Assembly (NCBI GenBank): GCA_012514185.1
Contig: JAAZAT010000089.1
Location: 1-64,000 of the forward strand
Origin: Spirochaetales bacterium
GTDB taxonomy: Bacteria; Spirochaetota; Spirochaetia; Sphaerochaetales; Sphaerochaetaceae
Length of the DNA: 64,000 bases
Reading direction: 5' to 3'
The notes below the pieces were generated by a model. It saw only the letters and a list, made by a program, of their open reading frames with translations, did no database searches and had not been told where the DNA came from. Both the position numbers and the translations under genes were made by a program. This document shows positions 1 to 11,275 of this stretch, one piece after another (positions within the stretch are counted from its first letter, which is position 1; every line of letters starts with the position of its first letter).

Positions 1-462
1 CTTCAATAGTTCGCCCTGTCATTCCTCGCAAACGAACGTAGCTTTTATACTACTGTTCATCATTTCTTAGGTAATTGACTGGGAAGCCCATCTTGGTGGT
101 CTTCCACTATTCCAATCTCTTTATTCTTCCCTACGCTTAGCTTGTCAATAAACCGATTATCAATGCCTTACAGACCTTTCAAATCACCCTCTTTTCTAAA
201 GGGGGCGTTCTTTCAGAGTACTCGATACTTTCATATTCCGTCAAGAGCCTTGCGGTGCTTGCCGTATGTGAGTGATTTAGTTCTCGTTGCCGAACGAGAT
301 GTGATATTACACCCTAACCGCCTTTTTGTCCAGCACTTTTTCAAGAAATTTGCAAAACGTTTTCTAAAATGTTTCAATACAATACTATAAATCCACGAAA
401 CTTTGGGATTGAGAAATTAATAAATCAGGGATATTGTGTAAAAGAAAGGGGAAGGACAATCT

Positions 463-1065
463 ATGCAAAATATTCGAAAAGCCCTGCCGCAGGACCTGCC
501 ATATATATACTCCATCGCCTTGCAAACGGCCTTTGCGGGCTTGGACGGAAGACCCTATTTCAATGATCAATGGTGTGTCGGCCACTATTACGCCGCTCCC
601 TACCTGTTCTTTGAACCAGACGTTTGTTTTATTGCACTTGATGAGAACAGCCGTGTCTCAGGCTATATCGTTGGAACCAGTGATACCAGAAGGTTCAATA
701 CCTGGATGCACCAAACTTGGCTGCCTGTCCTGCAGGAGCAATACAAGCAGGTCAAAGAGTTTAAAAGCGATGCCGAGCAAGCAGTGATCAAAACACTGCT
801 CAAAGGCCCTGGTGAAGGCCTTTGGCAGAATCTGGGTTATCCGGCACATCTGCACATTGACATACTTGAACACCTGCAGGCAAAAGGTATCGGAAAGAGC
901 CTGATGCTCACCTTTTTTGAAGCCGTTAAAAAAAAGGGTGCATCCGGTGTCCACTTGGGTGTGGACGGCAGAAACACCCGTGCATACGGATTCTATGAGA
1001 GAATGGGATTCGAAATTCTCGAACAACAGAACTGGGGTTCCTTGTTCGGGAAAATACTCAATTAG
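463..1065 (+). CDS. GNAT family N-acetyltransferase
   Basis: ORF 200 aa; C-terminal GNAT-like pattern 'HLHIDILEHLQAKGIGKSLMLTFFEAVKKKGASGVHLGVDGRNTRAYGFYERMGF'. Confidence 0.85.
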   Translation: MQNIRKALPQDLPYIYSIALQTAFAGLDGRPYFNDQWCVGHYYAAPYLFFEPDVCFIALDENSRVSGYIVGTSDTRRFNTWMHQTWLPVLQEQYKQVKEFKSDAEQAVIKTLLKGPGEGLWQNLGYPAHLHIDILEHLQAKGIGKSLMLTFFEAVKKKGASGVHLGVDGRNTRAYGFYERMGFEILEQQNWGSLFGKILN

Positions 1066-2741
1066 TCCGCATCTGAATCCCACTTCATTTTCAGATACTC
1101 CAAATCGCTGGCAAGACGGTTGATGGCATTCGTGAGCCGGACGGCACGCTTTTGGTCAAGGTGCTGTTCACCACCCGCCACCTGCATACGCTCGACCACC
1201 GAGCGCAGCGTTGCTTCCTGCTTTGTAAGCTCTTCCAACGCTTCATGCAGCTCCCTGATGTAAGGAACCGCCTTGTCGTCCACTGTCGCAGCAATGGGAA
1301 GTGAAGCCTCATCCAGCAAGTCCAGCCGCTCCATTGCTGAAGGTGCGTACGCATTGATATGCAGCGTCCGTGTCACAAAGGAGGCAAACCAGGGAGCCAC
1401 CTCCTTATCGCCATGGACGATGAACGCCCTTCTGGGCTCCTTCTTGAAGGAAGTAAGCCACTTAACCAAGCCCTCTTGATCGGCGTGACCGCTGATCCCA
1501 TGCAGCTCACAGACCTCACAGCGCACATCGATCTGCTCACCGAAAATGGTGACATGCCTGGCTCCATCAAGAATTGATCGTCCCAGGGTTCCACCTGCCT
1601 GATATCCGCTGAACAGTACCGTACACTCCTTCCTGAAGAGATTATGTTTGAGATGGTGCTTGATCCTTCCTGCTTCACACATGCCGCTGGAGCTGATGAT
1701 GACGCAGCTCTCCTTTCGCTTGTTCAAGGCAATCGAGTCAGCTACATCGGTGATGGTTACCAAGGAGGGAAATAAAATCGGATTGATGCCCTTGTTCACG
1801 AGCTCCATGGTCTCATCGTCCATATAGCCGAACAAGTTGCCTGCAAATACATGAGTTGCTTTCACCGAAAGAGGACTGTCCACGAAAACCGGGATGTCTC
1901 CGATGGTGGGACACAGCTTTTTCTCGATGACAACTCTCAAGAGATAGAGAAGTTCCTGTGTCCTGCCCACGGCAAAGGAAGGAATGATGACGTTTCCTCC
2001 CCGCTTGAAGGTCCGCTCCACAATATCGGCAAGCTCCTGTGCCCGAATATGAGTGGGAACGCTGTTTCCCACTGCATTTTCCGGTTTCTTGTGCACCCGG
2101 TTTCCATATGTCGATTCCATAACGACAAAATCGGCTTCGTCGATATAATCCGGGTCCTTGATCAAGGGTTGGTCGAAATTGCCGATATCGCCGGAAAAGA
2201 CTAACTTGCGCCGCTCTTTACCCTCTTTCAGCCACAACTCGATGGAAGAAGAACCAAGCAGGTGTCCTGCATCGTTGAACCGAACCTTGATGCCCTCGTC
2301 GATATCACAGATTTCATCATACAGGCAACTTTCAAAAAACTGCATGGCGTTTTGGGCATCCTCGACCGTATACAACGGTTCGACACCCTTTTTCCCTGCC
2401 CGAACAGCCTTGCGGCTCTTCCACTCCGCTTCCATCTCCTGGATATGACCGCTGTCAGCCAACATGATCTCACACAACTGAGCTGTCGCAGATGTGGCAA
2501 AAATCTTGCCCTTGAAACCCTCTTTCACCAAGAGGGGAATACGCCCGGTATGGTCGATGTGGGCATGGGTGAGAAATACATAATCGATGGCATCTGCGCG
2601 AAAGGGCAGGTCCAAACCCACCTCACGCTCATCGTTGCCCTGTGGCAGGCCGCAATCTATCAAGAGGTATTTTCCATTGACCTGCACCATCGTACAACTG
2701 CCGGTCACCTGCTGCGCTGCTCCATAGAAAGTTATATGCAT
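1062..2741 (-). CDS. MBL-fold / beta-CASP RNA-processing exonuclease
   Basis: Motif HAHIDHTG plus beta-CASP features 'SFAVGRTQELLYLL', 'SSSGMCEAGRIKHHL', 'HGISGHADQ'; start placed at internal Met MHITFYG. Confidence 0.9.
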   Translation of the reverse strand: MHITFYGAAQQVTGSCTMVQVNGKYLLIDCGLPQGNDEREVGLDLPFRADAIDYVFLTHAHIDHTGRIPLLVKEGFKGKIFATSATAQLCEIMLADSGHIQEMEAEWKSRKAVRAGKKGVEPLYTVEDAQNAMQFFESCLYDEICDIDEGIKVRFNDAGHLLGSSSIELWLKEGKERRKLVFSGDIGNFDQPLIKDPDYIDEADFVVMESTYGNRVHKKPENAVGNSVPTHIRAQELADIVERTFKRGGNVIIPSFAVGRTQELLYLLRVVIEKKLCPTIGDIPVFVDSPLSVKATHVFAGNLFGYMDDETMELVNKGINPILFPSLVTITDVADSIALNKRKESCVIISSSGMCEAGRIKHHLKHNLFRKECTVLFSGYQAGGTLGRSILDGARHVTIFGEQIDVRCEVCELHGISGHADQEGLVKWLTSFKKEPRRAFIVHGDKEVAPWFASFVTRTLHINAYAPSAMERLDLLDEASLPIAATVDDKAVPYIRELHEALEELTKQEATLRSVVERMQVAGGEQHLDQKRAVRLTNAINRLASDLEYLKMKWDSDAD

Positions 2742-2861
2742 GTGTTCACTCCTACCTTCAAAGATACGATTGATAGCCGTTCGATGCAACTTAAATTCCA
2801 AATCCAAGTGAGCTTGCGTAGAGTCGGGGGATTGGGTATCCTAAGAAAAAGGGAGATTTCA

Positions 2862-3542
2862 ATGGACAAACATAAAAGAGCGATCAAAATGCTGCAAGTG
2901 GAACGGACCATCAAATCACTTGCAAAAAACAATATCGAAGCCCGCTTCGTTTCCTCAAGAGAAGAGGTCGTTCCAACGGTAGCTTCCTTGATGAAACACG
3001 GAGAGAGCGTAGCGGTGGGTGGTTCGGTGACCCTTGATGAGACCGGAGTGCTCAATCATCTGCGTAGCGGTTCCTATGTCTTTTACGACCGGTACAAAAA
3101 AGGGATTACCAAGGAGGAGCTCGACGAGGTATTTCTGAAAAGCTTCACTGTCGACACCTACCTCAGCAGTGCCAATGCACTTACCGAACATGGGGAAGTA
3201 TACTGCGTCGATGGAAGATCCAACCGGGTTTCTGCGATGCTCTACGGACCGAAGCAGGTTATCCTGGTTGTCTCATGGGACAAGATTGTACCTGACCTGG
3301 TCAGCGCCATACTGCGGGTGAAAAATATCGCAGCCCCTGCAAACGCCACGCGCCTTAGTACCGGGGCCTTGTGCACCGAAAGCGGGAAATGCATCAATGC
3401 CGGCTGTGATGACAGGCATCTGATGGCATTGGGAGCAGGCGCCTGCGAGCACACCATCTGTTCCAACTATGTTGTTTTTTCCCATCAGCAGATTGAGGGA
3501 AGAATGAAAGTACTCATCGTCGGTGAGAGCATCGGATACTAA
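2862..3542 (+). CDS. LUD-domain (LutC-like) lactate utilization protein
   Basis: 'VAVGGSVTLDETGVLNHLRSGSYVFYDRYKKG', 'SANALTEHGEVYCVDGRSNRVSAMLYGPKQVILVV'; ATG at 2862 after a purine-rich RBS. Confidence 0.85.
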   Translation: MDKHKRAIKMLQVERTIKSLAKNNIEARFVSSREEVVPTVASLMKHGESVAVGGSVTLDETGVLNHLRSGSYVFYDRYKKGITKEELDEVFLKSFTVDTYLSSANALTEHGEVYCVDGRSNRVSAMLYGPKQVILVVSWDKIVPDLVSAILRVKNIAAPANATRLSTGALCTESGKCINAGCDDRHLMALGAGACEHTICSNYVVFSHQQIEGRMKVLIVGESIGY

Positions 3543-3553
3543 CGGAGGATTGC

Positions 3554-4744
3554 ATGATAGCGGATTTTACGTACTATACCCCGACAAAAGTCATATTCGG
3601 AAAGAATACTGAATCACAGGTGGGTTCCCTGGTCGCCAACGAAGGCTGCAAGAAAGTCCTGGTCCATTATGGATCGGAAAGCGCGAAAAAATCAGGGTTG
3701 CTTGGAAGGGTCACCGAATCCCTTTCCAAGCAGGGAATCGATTATGTCACGCTGGGAGGTGTCGTACCGAACCCAAGGCTGAGCAAGGTCCATGAGGGCA
3801 TCGAGCTCTGCAGGCAAGAAGGAGTTGACTTCATCCTGGCAGTCGGCGGAGGTTCGGTCATCGACTCTGCCAAAGCCATCGGCTATGGCTTGTATCACGG
3901 TGGCGAGGTGTGGGACTTCTATGACCAGACCCGTCAGATCCAAGGATGTTATCCTGTTGGTGCTGTTTTGACCATTGCCGCCGCCGGCAGTGAAATGAGC
4001 AACTCTTCGGTCATTACCAATGAGAACGGGAATCTCAAACGCGGGGCCAACCACGATTCTTCGCGTTGCAGGTTTGCCATCATGAATCCGGAGCTGACCT
4101 ATACCCTTCCTGAATACCAGACCATGAGCGGTGCAGTCGACATCATGATGCATACCATCGAGCGCTATTTCGTCAAGGGTTCAACCATGGATCTCACCGA
4201 CCAGATGGCCGAGGCGCTCTTGCGCTCCGTCATGGACGCGGCAACCAAGCTGAAACAGAACAGCCGGGACTACGATGCCAGGGCCACCCTGATGTGGGCC
4301 AGCAGCCTCTCGCACAACGGCCTGATGGGTTGCGGGCACAGCCACAGGGGCGACTGGGCTCCTCATCAGTTGGAACACGAGATGGGAGGCATGTTTGATG
4401 TCGCCCATGGTGCGGGTCTGTCGGCAATCTGGATCTCATGGGCCAAGTATGTCTACCTACAGGCTCCCGAACGCTTTGCACGCTTCGGTCGGAACGTCCT
4501 TGGTATTGCAGGCGGCACCGATGCCGAAGCAGATGCCCTTGAAACCATCGAGGCCATGCGCCGCTTCTTCAGAAGCATCGACATGCCGACGAACTTTGCC
4601 GAGCTCGGCATCCATCCTACCGAGGACCAAATCGAGGAGATGACGGTGAAAGCCACGTTCTGGGGCAAGCGCACCCTTGGACAAGTGATGGTGCTCGGCA
4701 AGAATCAAATCAAGGCGATTTACGAGCTTGCCGCTCAGCCTTGA
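3554..4744 (+). CDS. Iron-containing alcohol dehydrogenase (butanol dehydrogenase-like)
   Basis: 'DFTYYTPTKVIFGKNTE', 'VGGGSVIDSAKAI', 'HQLEHEMGGMFDVAHGAGLSAI'. Confidence 0.92.
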   Translation: MIADFTYYTPTKVIFGKNTESQVGSLVANEGCKKVLVHYGSESAKKSGLLGRVTESLSKQGIDYVTLGGVVPNPRLSKVHEGIELCRQEGVDFILAVGGGSVIDSAKAIGYGLYHGGEVWDFYDQTRQIQGCYPVGAVLTIAAAGSEMSNSSVITNENGNLKRGANHDSSRCRFAIMNPELTYTLPEYQTMSGAVDIMMHTIERYFVKGSTMDLTDQMAEALLRSVMDAATKLKQNSRDYDARATLMWASSLSHNGLMGCGHSHRGDWAPHQLEHEMGGMFDVAHGAGLSAIWISWAKYVYLQAPERFARFGRNVLGIAGGTDAEADALETIEAMRRFFRSIDMPTNFAELGIHPTEDQIEEMTVKATFWGKRTLGQVMVLGKNQIKAIYELAAQP

Positions 4745-5730
4745 TGGTCCTTGGACCAGAGGTAGAGCAGCAACATCTGTTCAAGTGTCCTGAGGGGACC
4801 CGGTCGATCCGAGTCCCTTCTCAGCCTTGAGAGGGCGTTGCGCCTCAGAAAAGACCGATACAACCGGATCGCTGGAAGATCCTCCTCATTGGGCCCTTCC
4901 AGCAACTGGTTTGGTCTCAGCCCAAGAAGCAGGTGTGCTTCTTCCCTGCTCACTGCCGACAGGTGATTCTCTTCCATGATCTCCTGCAGGTTTTTCAACT
5001 GCTCGAAGCTCAGTGAGAACAAGAATTCATCCAATGCATACACGACCTCTTCATCACTTCCACGGTCGCGGAGAAAGTCATGCCACATCGGAGGCAGACG
5101 AAACGAGAGCTGCAGCAGCTCCACTGTTCCAAGCAGGGTGCCGAGGACAGGAACCAAAGTATGCCTGACTTCCCAAAGTTGCTGCATCAGCGGAGCAAAA
5201 GAATCGGCTTGGGCATTGCTTCGCTCCTCCCACATGAGCACCAAGTCCCTGGTCGCCCGGCGGGTCCAACTCTCATTACCCAGGCTGTCTGAAATAATGG
5301 ATATGTACAGGTCCTCAGCCATTAATGAGAACAGGATGGCATGGTAACAAACAAGAATTTGTTCCAGTTTAGGCATCAAGGGTGCATGCTTCTGAGCGAT
5401 TTTTCTGAGAAAACCGAAGAGATGGAGCTTGGAGATGGTAAAAGACCTCCCCAGCGAGGCTTTCGTAGGGAGGTTCACCACCTCCTCGATGCCTTGATTG
5501 CTCAGCTTCGCAGCCAGCGTTTCCACACTACGTGCCTTCTGGGAAAAGCCGAGGTCGGAAGTCAGGGAAGCAGACCGCCCCACTATTCCGGCAAGCATTT
5601 CCAAATCCTCCACCTTTCCATCAAGCAGTGAGGCAAGATTCGGCTCATGCACGTACAGCAGCTCACGGCAATCGTCCAGTAAGCTGAATTCTTGTTCAGT
5701 AAACGCTATGATATCGCTCACAGAGCACAT
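4735..5730 (-). CDS. Hypothetical protein, 331 aa
   Basis: Long uninterrupted ORF filling the gap between neighbours; no recognised motif. Confidence 0.7.
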   Translation of the reverse strand: MCSVSDIIAFTEQEFSLLDDCRELLYVHEPNLASLLDGKVEDLEMLAGIVGRSASLTSDLGFSQKARSVETLAAKLSNQGIEEVVNLPTKASLGRSFTISKLHLFGFLRKIAQKHAPLMPKLEQILVCYHAILFSLMAEDLYISIISDSLGNESWTRRATRDLVLMWEERSNAQADSFAPLMQQLWEVRHTLVPVLGTLLGTVELLQLSFRLPPMWHDFLRDRGSDEEVVYALDEFLFSLSFEQLKNLQEIMEENHLSAVSREEAHLLLGLRPNQLLEGPNEEDLPAIRLYRSFLRRNALSRLRRDSDRPGPLRTLEQMLLLYLWSKDHQG

Positions 5731-5846
5731 ACCTCGATAGATATATAATGCTCAAACCATATGCTGGAAACAAGAAAATGTCCAGAACAAAACAAAAGCA
5801 CCACCTCCTGGGAAGCAGTGCCTCTCTTTAAAAAACCGCAAGCATA

Positions 5847-6299
5847 TCATTCCATGAACAGACGAACAACCTCTTCACTATCCCGAGCCTGTTCGAGCAT
5901 CCGCCTGAAGACTTGGCTGGTGCAGGTGCGGGCAATGGAAGCAAGCAGCTCAACATGGGCCGAAGCTTGTTTGGATGGAGCCAGGACCAAGAAGAAAATC
6001 CTACTCTTTTGACCATCGGGGGAGTCAAAGTCAACAGGGAAACGACTGATGCCCACCACCATGACGACCTGCTTGACGACATCCGTCTTGGCGTGGGGAA
6101 TGGCAATCCCATTGCCGATACCCGTCGAGCCCAGACTCTCGCGGTTGAGGACAGCATCTAAAATCTGTTCAAACTGCTGTGTTGAATACCCCTTGGCTTT
6201 GGCTATGACTTCAACAAGCTCATTGATGATTCCACGCTTGTCGGTGTGCATGAGCGGCACTTTGACCAAGTTCTTGTCCAATACATCCAGTATATTCAT
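5847..6299 (-). CDS. PTS EIIA (fructose/PtsN-type) domain protein
   Basis: 'ILDAVLNRESLGSTGIGNGIAIPHAKTDVVKQVVMVVGISRFPVDFDSPDG' with EIIA active-site His context. Confidence 0.9.
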   Translation of the reverse strand: MNILDVLDKNLVKVPLMHTDKRGIINELVEVIAKAKGYSTQQFEQILDAVLNRESLGSTGIGNGIAIPHAKTDVVKQVVMVVGISRFPVDFDSPDGQKSRIFFLVLAPSKQASAHVELLASIARTCTSQVFRRMLEQARDSEEVVRLFME

Positions 6300-6309
6300 G
6301 CAGAGCTCC

Positions 6310-6792
6310 TTACGCTTCAAACTCTAACCAGATATCGTCATCATCACGAACCACCAACACCGGGCAGGGTGATGTGCGCATCATCCTATCAGTCTCGCTT
6401 GCAAGCTCTTCGCGGCGGGAACGGATATCGGTAATCCCTCCGAGCACAAACAAATCGGCTTTCTGTGCTTTCAACAGTTCCTTCACTACTATGTGCACTG
6501 TGCCTTCGAGCTTGACTGTTTCAATATCCACCTCTTTCTGGGAAGCCAATCGTGCGGCATGCTTGAGGTAGCGGTCGGCATCCTGCTGTAAATCCTTCTG
6601 ATACTCATCCCGTTCAACGGCAACAAAAATGCCGGCCTTGACCAGCTCACTCAGTGCCTTGGTATTGATCACGTAGACTGCAGTGAGCTTCGCATCATGC
6701 TCCTTTGCCAGCTTGATCCCATACATGATGGCGGTCATCGAACTTTCAGAACCATCCAGATACACGACGATCTGCTTAAATGGAACTCCCAT
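6310..6792 (-). CDS. Universal stress protein (UspA family)
   Basis: 'KQIVVYLDGSESSMTAIMYGIKLAKEHDAKLTAVYVI' and 'DLFVLGG...SETDRMMRTSPCPVLVVRDD'. Confidence 0.9.
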   Translation of the reverse strand: MGVPFKQIVVYLDGSESSMTAIMYGIKLAKEHDAKLTAVYVINTKALSELVKAGIFVAVERDEYQKDLQQDADRYLKHAARLASQKEVDIETVKLEGTVHIVVKELLKAQKADLFVLGGITDIRSRREELASETDRMMRTSPCPVLVVRDDDDIWLEFEA

Positions 6793-7474
6793 GCAAGCCT
6801 CCCTTATCCATCGTATCATTATCGGCACAAGAGGTCAAAGCCTGAACCTGAGACTTGGCCTGTTCCATACGGTCTTTTACAACCTTGAGCAGGATGAAGT
6901 TCTCACGCTCCTGCTCCTCGATGCGGCTGCGCATCCAAGCGATGGTCTCCTTATTCTGGGGAATCACGATCTTTTCCAACGCATTGACCTTGCGGATTGT
7001 CTTTTTCACTTCCTTGGCAAGGCGCATGATGGAGACTTTGAGCTCGGCCAGCCTTCCCATCAATTGCAAGGTTGTCCGATACCGTTCGATGGATAGTTCG
7101 CTGAGAATGCTGGTGTCCTCACTGCTGAAATAAGGGCTCTTGTCTACGAACGTGGTCTCCACCTTGGGTACCGAGACACCCATGACCCGTCTACTGCCAA
7201 GATTGATGGAATAATCGATGTTCACCGCTCCTCCGAGGTTTCCCACCCTCAGCCTGCCCATCTGCATGATGGCATCGCTGAGAGAGAGCTGAGCCTCGGC
7301 AAGGGATTTGACCACCCGGCTCTCATAATCGACGGCTTGATCGACCAAAGTAAGCAGTTCCACTACAAGAATGGAGCGCTTCTGGTCGAGCAGCTCATGA
7401 CCGAGCTGGGCAAACTTGAGATCTTCGATCAACTTGAGCAGGTTGCTCCTGGTAGGAGCAAGTGTGGTATTCAC
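6776..7474 (-). CDS. atpD: V-type ATP synthase subunit D
   Basis: 'APTRSNLLKLIEDLKFAQLGHELLDQKRSILVVELL'; last gene of V-ATPase operon. Confidence 0.93.
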   Translation of the reverse strand: MNTTLAPTRSNLLKLIEDLKFAQLGHELLDQKRSILVVELLTLVDQAVDYESRVVKSLAEAQLSLSDAIMQMGRLRVGNLGGAVNIDYSINLGSRRVMGVSVPKVETTFVDKSPYFSSEDTSILSELSIERYRTTLQLMGRLAELKVSIMRLAKEVKKTIRKVNALEKIVIPQNKETIAWMRSRIEEQERENFILLKVVKDRMEQAKSQVQALTSCADNDTMDKGGLHGSSI

Positions 7475-7483
7475 CCTTCCTCC

Positions 7484-8905
7484 TTACTTGCCATAGTATT
7501 GGGCAATCTCCTCATCGGTCAGTCGCTGCAGCTCCTCGCTGGGCAATTTGCTCAACGCCTCCCAACCAAGATCGAGGGTCTGCTCGATACTGCGATCCTC
7601 ATCGAATCCTTGATTCACAAACTTCTTCTCAAAGAAGCTGCCGAACTCCAAATACTGTTGGTCGAGGGTGGTCAACTCCTCCTCGCCGATAACCGAGGCA
7701 AGGTTCTGCACATCCTTGACATGACTGTATGAGGCAAACAGCTGGTTGGCCAGGTGGGGGTGGTCGGCTCGCGTCATTCCCTCCCCGATCCCGTCCTTCA
7801 TCAGGCGGGAAAGGGACGGCAGACAATTGATGGGGGGATAAATACCGCGTGCCTGCATGCCCCGCTCAAAGACTATCTGACCCTCGGTGATGTATCCGGT
7901 GAGGTCGGGTACCGGGTGGCTGATATCATCGTTGGGCATGGAGAGAATGGGCAGCTGGGTGATCGAACCGCTGCGGCCGCTGATCTTTCCCGATCGTTCA
8001 TAAATCTCAGCCAGGTTGGAGTATAAATATCCCGGATAGCCTTTGCGGGAAGGAATCTCACCACGCATGGTGCCGATCTCACGCAAGGATTCACAGTAGT
8101 TGGTCATATCGGTCATGATCACCAACACCTGCTTGCCCTTGTCGAAAGCCAGATACTCCGCAAGCGTCAGAGCCGTCTTGGGCGTAATGGTGCGCTCGAT
8201 CGAGGGGTCGTCTGCAAGCGAGAGAAACAATGCCACATTGTCAAGAACTCCAGTTTCCTCAAAGCTGTCGATGAAAAACCGGGCTACGTCGTACTTGACA
8301 CCCATTGCAGCAAAGACGATGCAGAAATCCCCCGAGCTGCCCCGCACCTTCGCCTGTCGGGCGATCTGGGCGGCAAGCTGGTTGTGGTCCAGACCGTTTC
8401 CACTGAAAATGGGAAGCTTCTGGCCCTGGATGAGCGTAGTCATTCCATCGATGACGGAAATACCGGTCTGGATGAAGTCGCGGGGATATTCACGGGCCGT
8501 AGGATTGATCGGCTCGCCATTCACTTCCCGCTGTGTAAAGCCTTGCACGGTTCCCGAGCCGTCACGGCTCTTTCCCAGCCCGTTCATGACGCGTCCGAGC
8601 ATCTGCTCGGAAACACCAAGGGTCAAGGGTTCACCCATGAACCGCATGCCGGTAGCAGGCAGGGTCAAGCCATCGGTTCCCTCGAAGACCTGTACGACTA
8701 CCACATCGTCACTGGTGTCCAGGACCTGACCTGAACGGTGTGACCCATCGGGAGCGAGAATTTCGACAAGCTCGCCGAAACCCACCGCATGGGTGTTTCG
8801 CATATATACCAGCGGCCCGTCGATGCGGCTTACGCCGCGGTACTCACGTCCACTGAGAAGCCGTCGGTCAGTTTGGGCCAGCAAGGTTTCCGCCTTAGTT
8901 CTCAT
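7484..8905 (-). CDS. atpB: V-type ATP synthase subunit B
   Basis: '[29 protein letters not shown]', '[24 protein letters not shown]'; start set at MRTKAETLL. Confidence 0.95.
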   Translation of the reverse strand: MRTKAETLLAQTDRRLLSGREYRGVSRIDGPLVYMRNTHAVGFGELVEILAPDGSHRSGQVLDTSDDVVVVQVFEGTDGLTLPATGMRFMGEPLTLGVSEQMLGRVMNGLGKSRDGSGTVQGFTQREVNGEPINPTAREYPRDFIQTGISVIDGMTTLIQGQKLPIFSGNGLDHNQLAAQIARQAKVRGSSGDFCIVFAAMGVKYDVARFFIDSFEETGVLDNVALFLSLADDPSIERTITPKTALTLAEYLAFDKGKQVLVIMTDMTNYCESLREIGTMRGEIPSRKGYPGYLYSNLAEIYERSGKISGRSGSITQLPILSMPNDDISHPVPDLTGYITEGQIVFERGMQARGIYPPINCLPSLSRLMKDGIGEGMTRADHPHLANQLFASYSHVKDVQNLASVIGEEELTTLDQQYLEFGSFFEKKFVNQGFDEDRSIEQTLDLGWEALSKLPSEELQRLTDEEIAQYYGK

Positions 8906-10673
8906 AGATGCCTCCAATCTGATCAATCGAGCGTTCAAGACGCAACTGCAGCCGGTCGATGGTCTCTAGTTCGTCACCTTTTACAGTCAGTCTCATGCGG
9001 GCCATCTCCTGGACAGCCTTAAGCCTACGTATCTTGACCATGGGAACACCTTTGGTGATGGCCTCAAGCCCCTTCTCATAGTAGGCAAGAATGACAGAGA
9101 GCATCTTCACTTGCTTCTCCACCGAACAGAAACGGTCGACCTCATCGAAAGCATTCTGTTGTAAAAACGCGGTCTTGAAGAGGGAACACACCTCAAGGAT
9201 GAAGTTCTGGGTGTCCGGCAGGGCATCGGGTCCGACCAGCTTTACAATTTGTTGCAGTCGCACCTCTTTCTGCAGGAGATCCATGATTTTTTGCCTGCTC
9301 TGGTACCAAGTGCCATCACTGTGGTCGTTCCACCACTGCTTCACATCCCCCAGGTACTCGCTGTAGGATTCAAGCCAGCTGATCGCCGGATAGTGACGAC
9401 TGCTGGCGAGCTGTCGGTCAAGACCCCAGAAACAACGAACGAAGCGTTTGGTATGCTGGGTTACCGGCTCGGAAAAGTCACCTCCGGGAGGGCTTACCGC
9501 CCCGATGATGGAGACCGATCCGGAATTACCCGAGAGGGTCTTCATGAATCCCGCCCGTTCATAGAACTGGGCGATACGGGTGGGCAGGTAGGCGGGAAAA
9601 CCTTCTTCTGCAGGCATCTCCTCCATACGACCACTCAACTCGCGAAGCGCTTCAGCCCAACGGCTGGTCGAGTCGGCCATGATGGCGACATGGTAGCCTT
9701 GGTCGCGATAGTATTCGGCCATCGTAATGCCGGTGTAGATGGATGCCTCGCGGGCACTTACCGGCATGTTCGAGGTATTGGCTATGAGGATGGTCCGTTC
9801 CATGAGCGAATGGCCGGTTCTCGGATCGATGAGCAGTGGGAACTCCTTCAGTACGTCAGTCATTTCATTGCCGCGTTCGCCGCAACCGATATAGACGATG
9901 ATGTCGGCATCACACCACTGGGCGATCGAGTGTTGGGTCATGGTTTTGCCGGTTCCGAATCCCCCGGGAATGGCGACCGTACCGCCTTTTGCCAAAGGAA
10001 AGAGCGTATCGATGACCCTCAGGCCGGTAATAAGCGGCTGCTTGAGGGCAAGGCGCTTGTCTACAGGCCTTGGAAGCCTGATCGGCCAGCGCTGCAGCAT
10101 GCATATCTGCTCTTGATGCCCATTACTCAACACGACGGTAGCCAGGATATCCTCGATGGTATACTCTCCCGCCTCGACAATTTCACTGACCACTGCACTC
10201 TTGATGTGCACAGGAACCAGAATCCTGTGCTCGATCCTGCTGGTCTCCTGGACTGTACCAAGGATCTGTCCAGCCGTAACGGTGGCGCCCGTCTCGATTA
10301 AGGGAGTAAAGCTCCAACGCTTTTGGTGGTTGACGGCATCGAAGGTCAGGCCGCGGGAGATGAAGGCTCCACTGGCTGCCATCAGCTGCTCCAGGGGGCG
10401 CTGTATTCCGTCATAAATAGTTCCAATAAGTCCGGGTGCAAGCTCGACGGACAAGCTCATACCGCTTCCATAGACATTGTCGCCCGGGCAAATACCGGTG
10501 GCATCCTCATAGACCTGAACCGTCGCCAACCCATCATAGAGTTTGACCACTTCTCCGACCAATTGCTGCTCGCCGATTCGCACCAATTCCATCATCATGG
10601 CATCCTTGATATCCTTGACAATGAGAATCGGTCCGTTTACTCGCTTGACGCGTCCAATAATTCTCTCTTTCAT
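8895..10673 (-). CDS. atpA: V-type ATP synthase subunit A (catalytic)
   Basis: Walker A variant '[19 protein letters not shown]', '[15 protein letters not shown]', '[23 protein letters not shown]'. Confidence 0.97.
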   Translation of the reverse strand: MKERIIGRVKRVNGPILIVKDIKDAMMMELVRIGEQQLVGEVVKLYDGLATVQVYEDATGICPGDNVYGSGMSLSVELAPGLIGTIYDGIQRPLEQLMAASGAFISRGLTFDAVNHQKRWSFTPLIETGATVTAGQILGTVQETSRIEHRILVPVHIKSAVVSEIVEAGEYTIEDILATVVLSNGHQEQICMLQRWPIRLPRPVDKRLALKQPLITGLRVIDTLFPLAKGGTVAIPGGFGTGKTMTQHSIAQWCDADIIVYIGCGERGNEMTDVLKEFPLLIDPRTGHSLMERTILIANTSNMPVSAREASIYTGITMAEYYRDQGYHVAIMADSTSRWAEALRELSGRMEEMPAEEGFPAYLPTRIAQFYERAGFMKTLSGNSGSVSIIGAVSPPGGDFSEPVTQHTKRFVRCFWGLDRQLASSRHYPAISWLESYSEYLGDVKQWWNDHSDGTWYQSRQKIMDLLQKEVRLQQIVKLVGPDALPDTQNFILEVCSLFKTAFLQQNAFDEVDRFCSVEKQVKMLSVILAYYEKGLEAITKGVPMVKIRRLKAVQEMARMRLTVKGDELETIDRLQLRLERSIDQIGGIYEN

Positions 10674-11266
10674 GTATGTTCCTGAATCATAGCCCTAACT
10701 ACGCGGTCGAGTCGTCTGAGACGAATCTCGACCTGATTGTTGAACGAAACCATGCCGTCCAACGAGGAAACAACAACCCCGAGACCACGGATGGGTTTAC
10801 TCTCGAGATGCAAGATAATGCTGCTACCGGTAGCTTTCTTGATAATTTCTGCCGCAGTCTCAAGCTGTGCTTCAGTAACAGGACACTGGTTGCTGCTGGC
10901 AACCTTTGCTTCCTTCAGGTCCAGGCCCAAGGCTGCTTCAGCAATCCATTGGGGAAGGTAGGGAGCGATGGTTTTGGCATCAAGCAACGAGAGCACCCGG
11001 GCCAACACTTCTTGATATCGGTCGTCACCTTGGCGGAGAACGGCCTTGCGCTTTGCACTGGTCATGTTCGCCTGGAGACGGAGTTCTATCTGCCTCAACT
11101 TTTGCTCGAGGTTCCGCCGCTCTGCTTCCTTTTCTGACTCAGCTCTCTTTTCGGCATCTTTGAGAATGGCCGATGCCTGTTCCTTTGCTTCCTGCAGCAT
11201 CTTTTTGGCAGCCTGGTCGGCTTGCTCAAGAATACCGGTAAGCAAGCGACTGTCGGTTGTTTCCAT
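10670..11266 (-). CDS. atpE: V-type ATP synthase subunit E
   Basis: Coiled-coil N-terminus, 'GLGVVVSSLDGMVSFNNQVEIRLRRLD'; position in operon. Confidence 0.85.
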   Translation of the reverse strand: METTDSRLLTGILEQADQAAKKMLQEAKEQASAILKDAEKRAESEKEAERRNLEQKLRQIELRLQANMTSAKRKAVLRQGDDRYQEVLARVLSLLDAKTIAPYLPQWIAEAALGLDLKEAKVASSNQCPVTEAQLETAAEIIKKATGSSIILHLESKPIRGLGVVVSSLDGMVSFNNQVEIRLRRLDRVVRAMIQEHT

Positions 11267-11275
11267 ACTATCTTC

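Noticed and set aside
2262-2861. N-terminal 200 aa of the 426-aa ORF preceding the LUD-domain protein
   Set aside because: Overlaps the beta-CASP gene on the other strand; the real start is the ATG at 2862 with an RBS.
9249-10301. 350-aa plus-strand ORF
   Set aside because: Antisense to the highly conserved V-ATPase subunit A gene; no family motif, explained by codon bias on the opposite strand.
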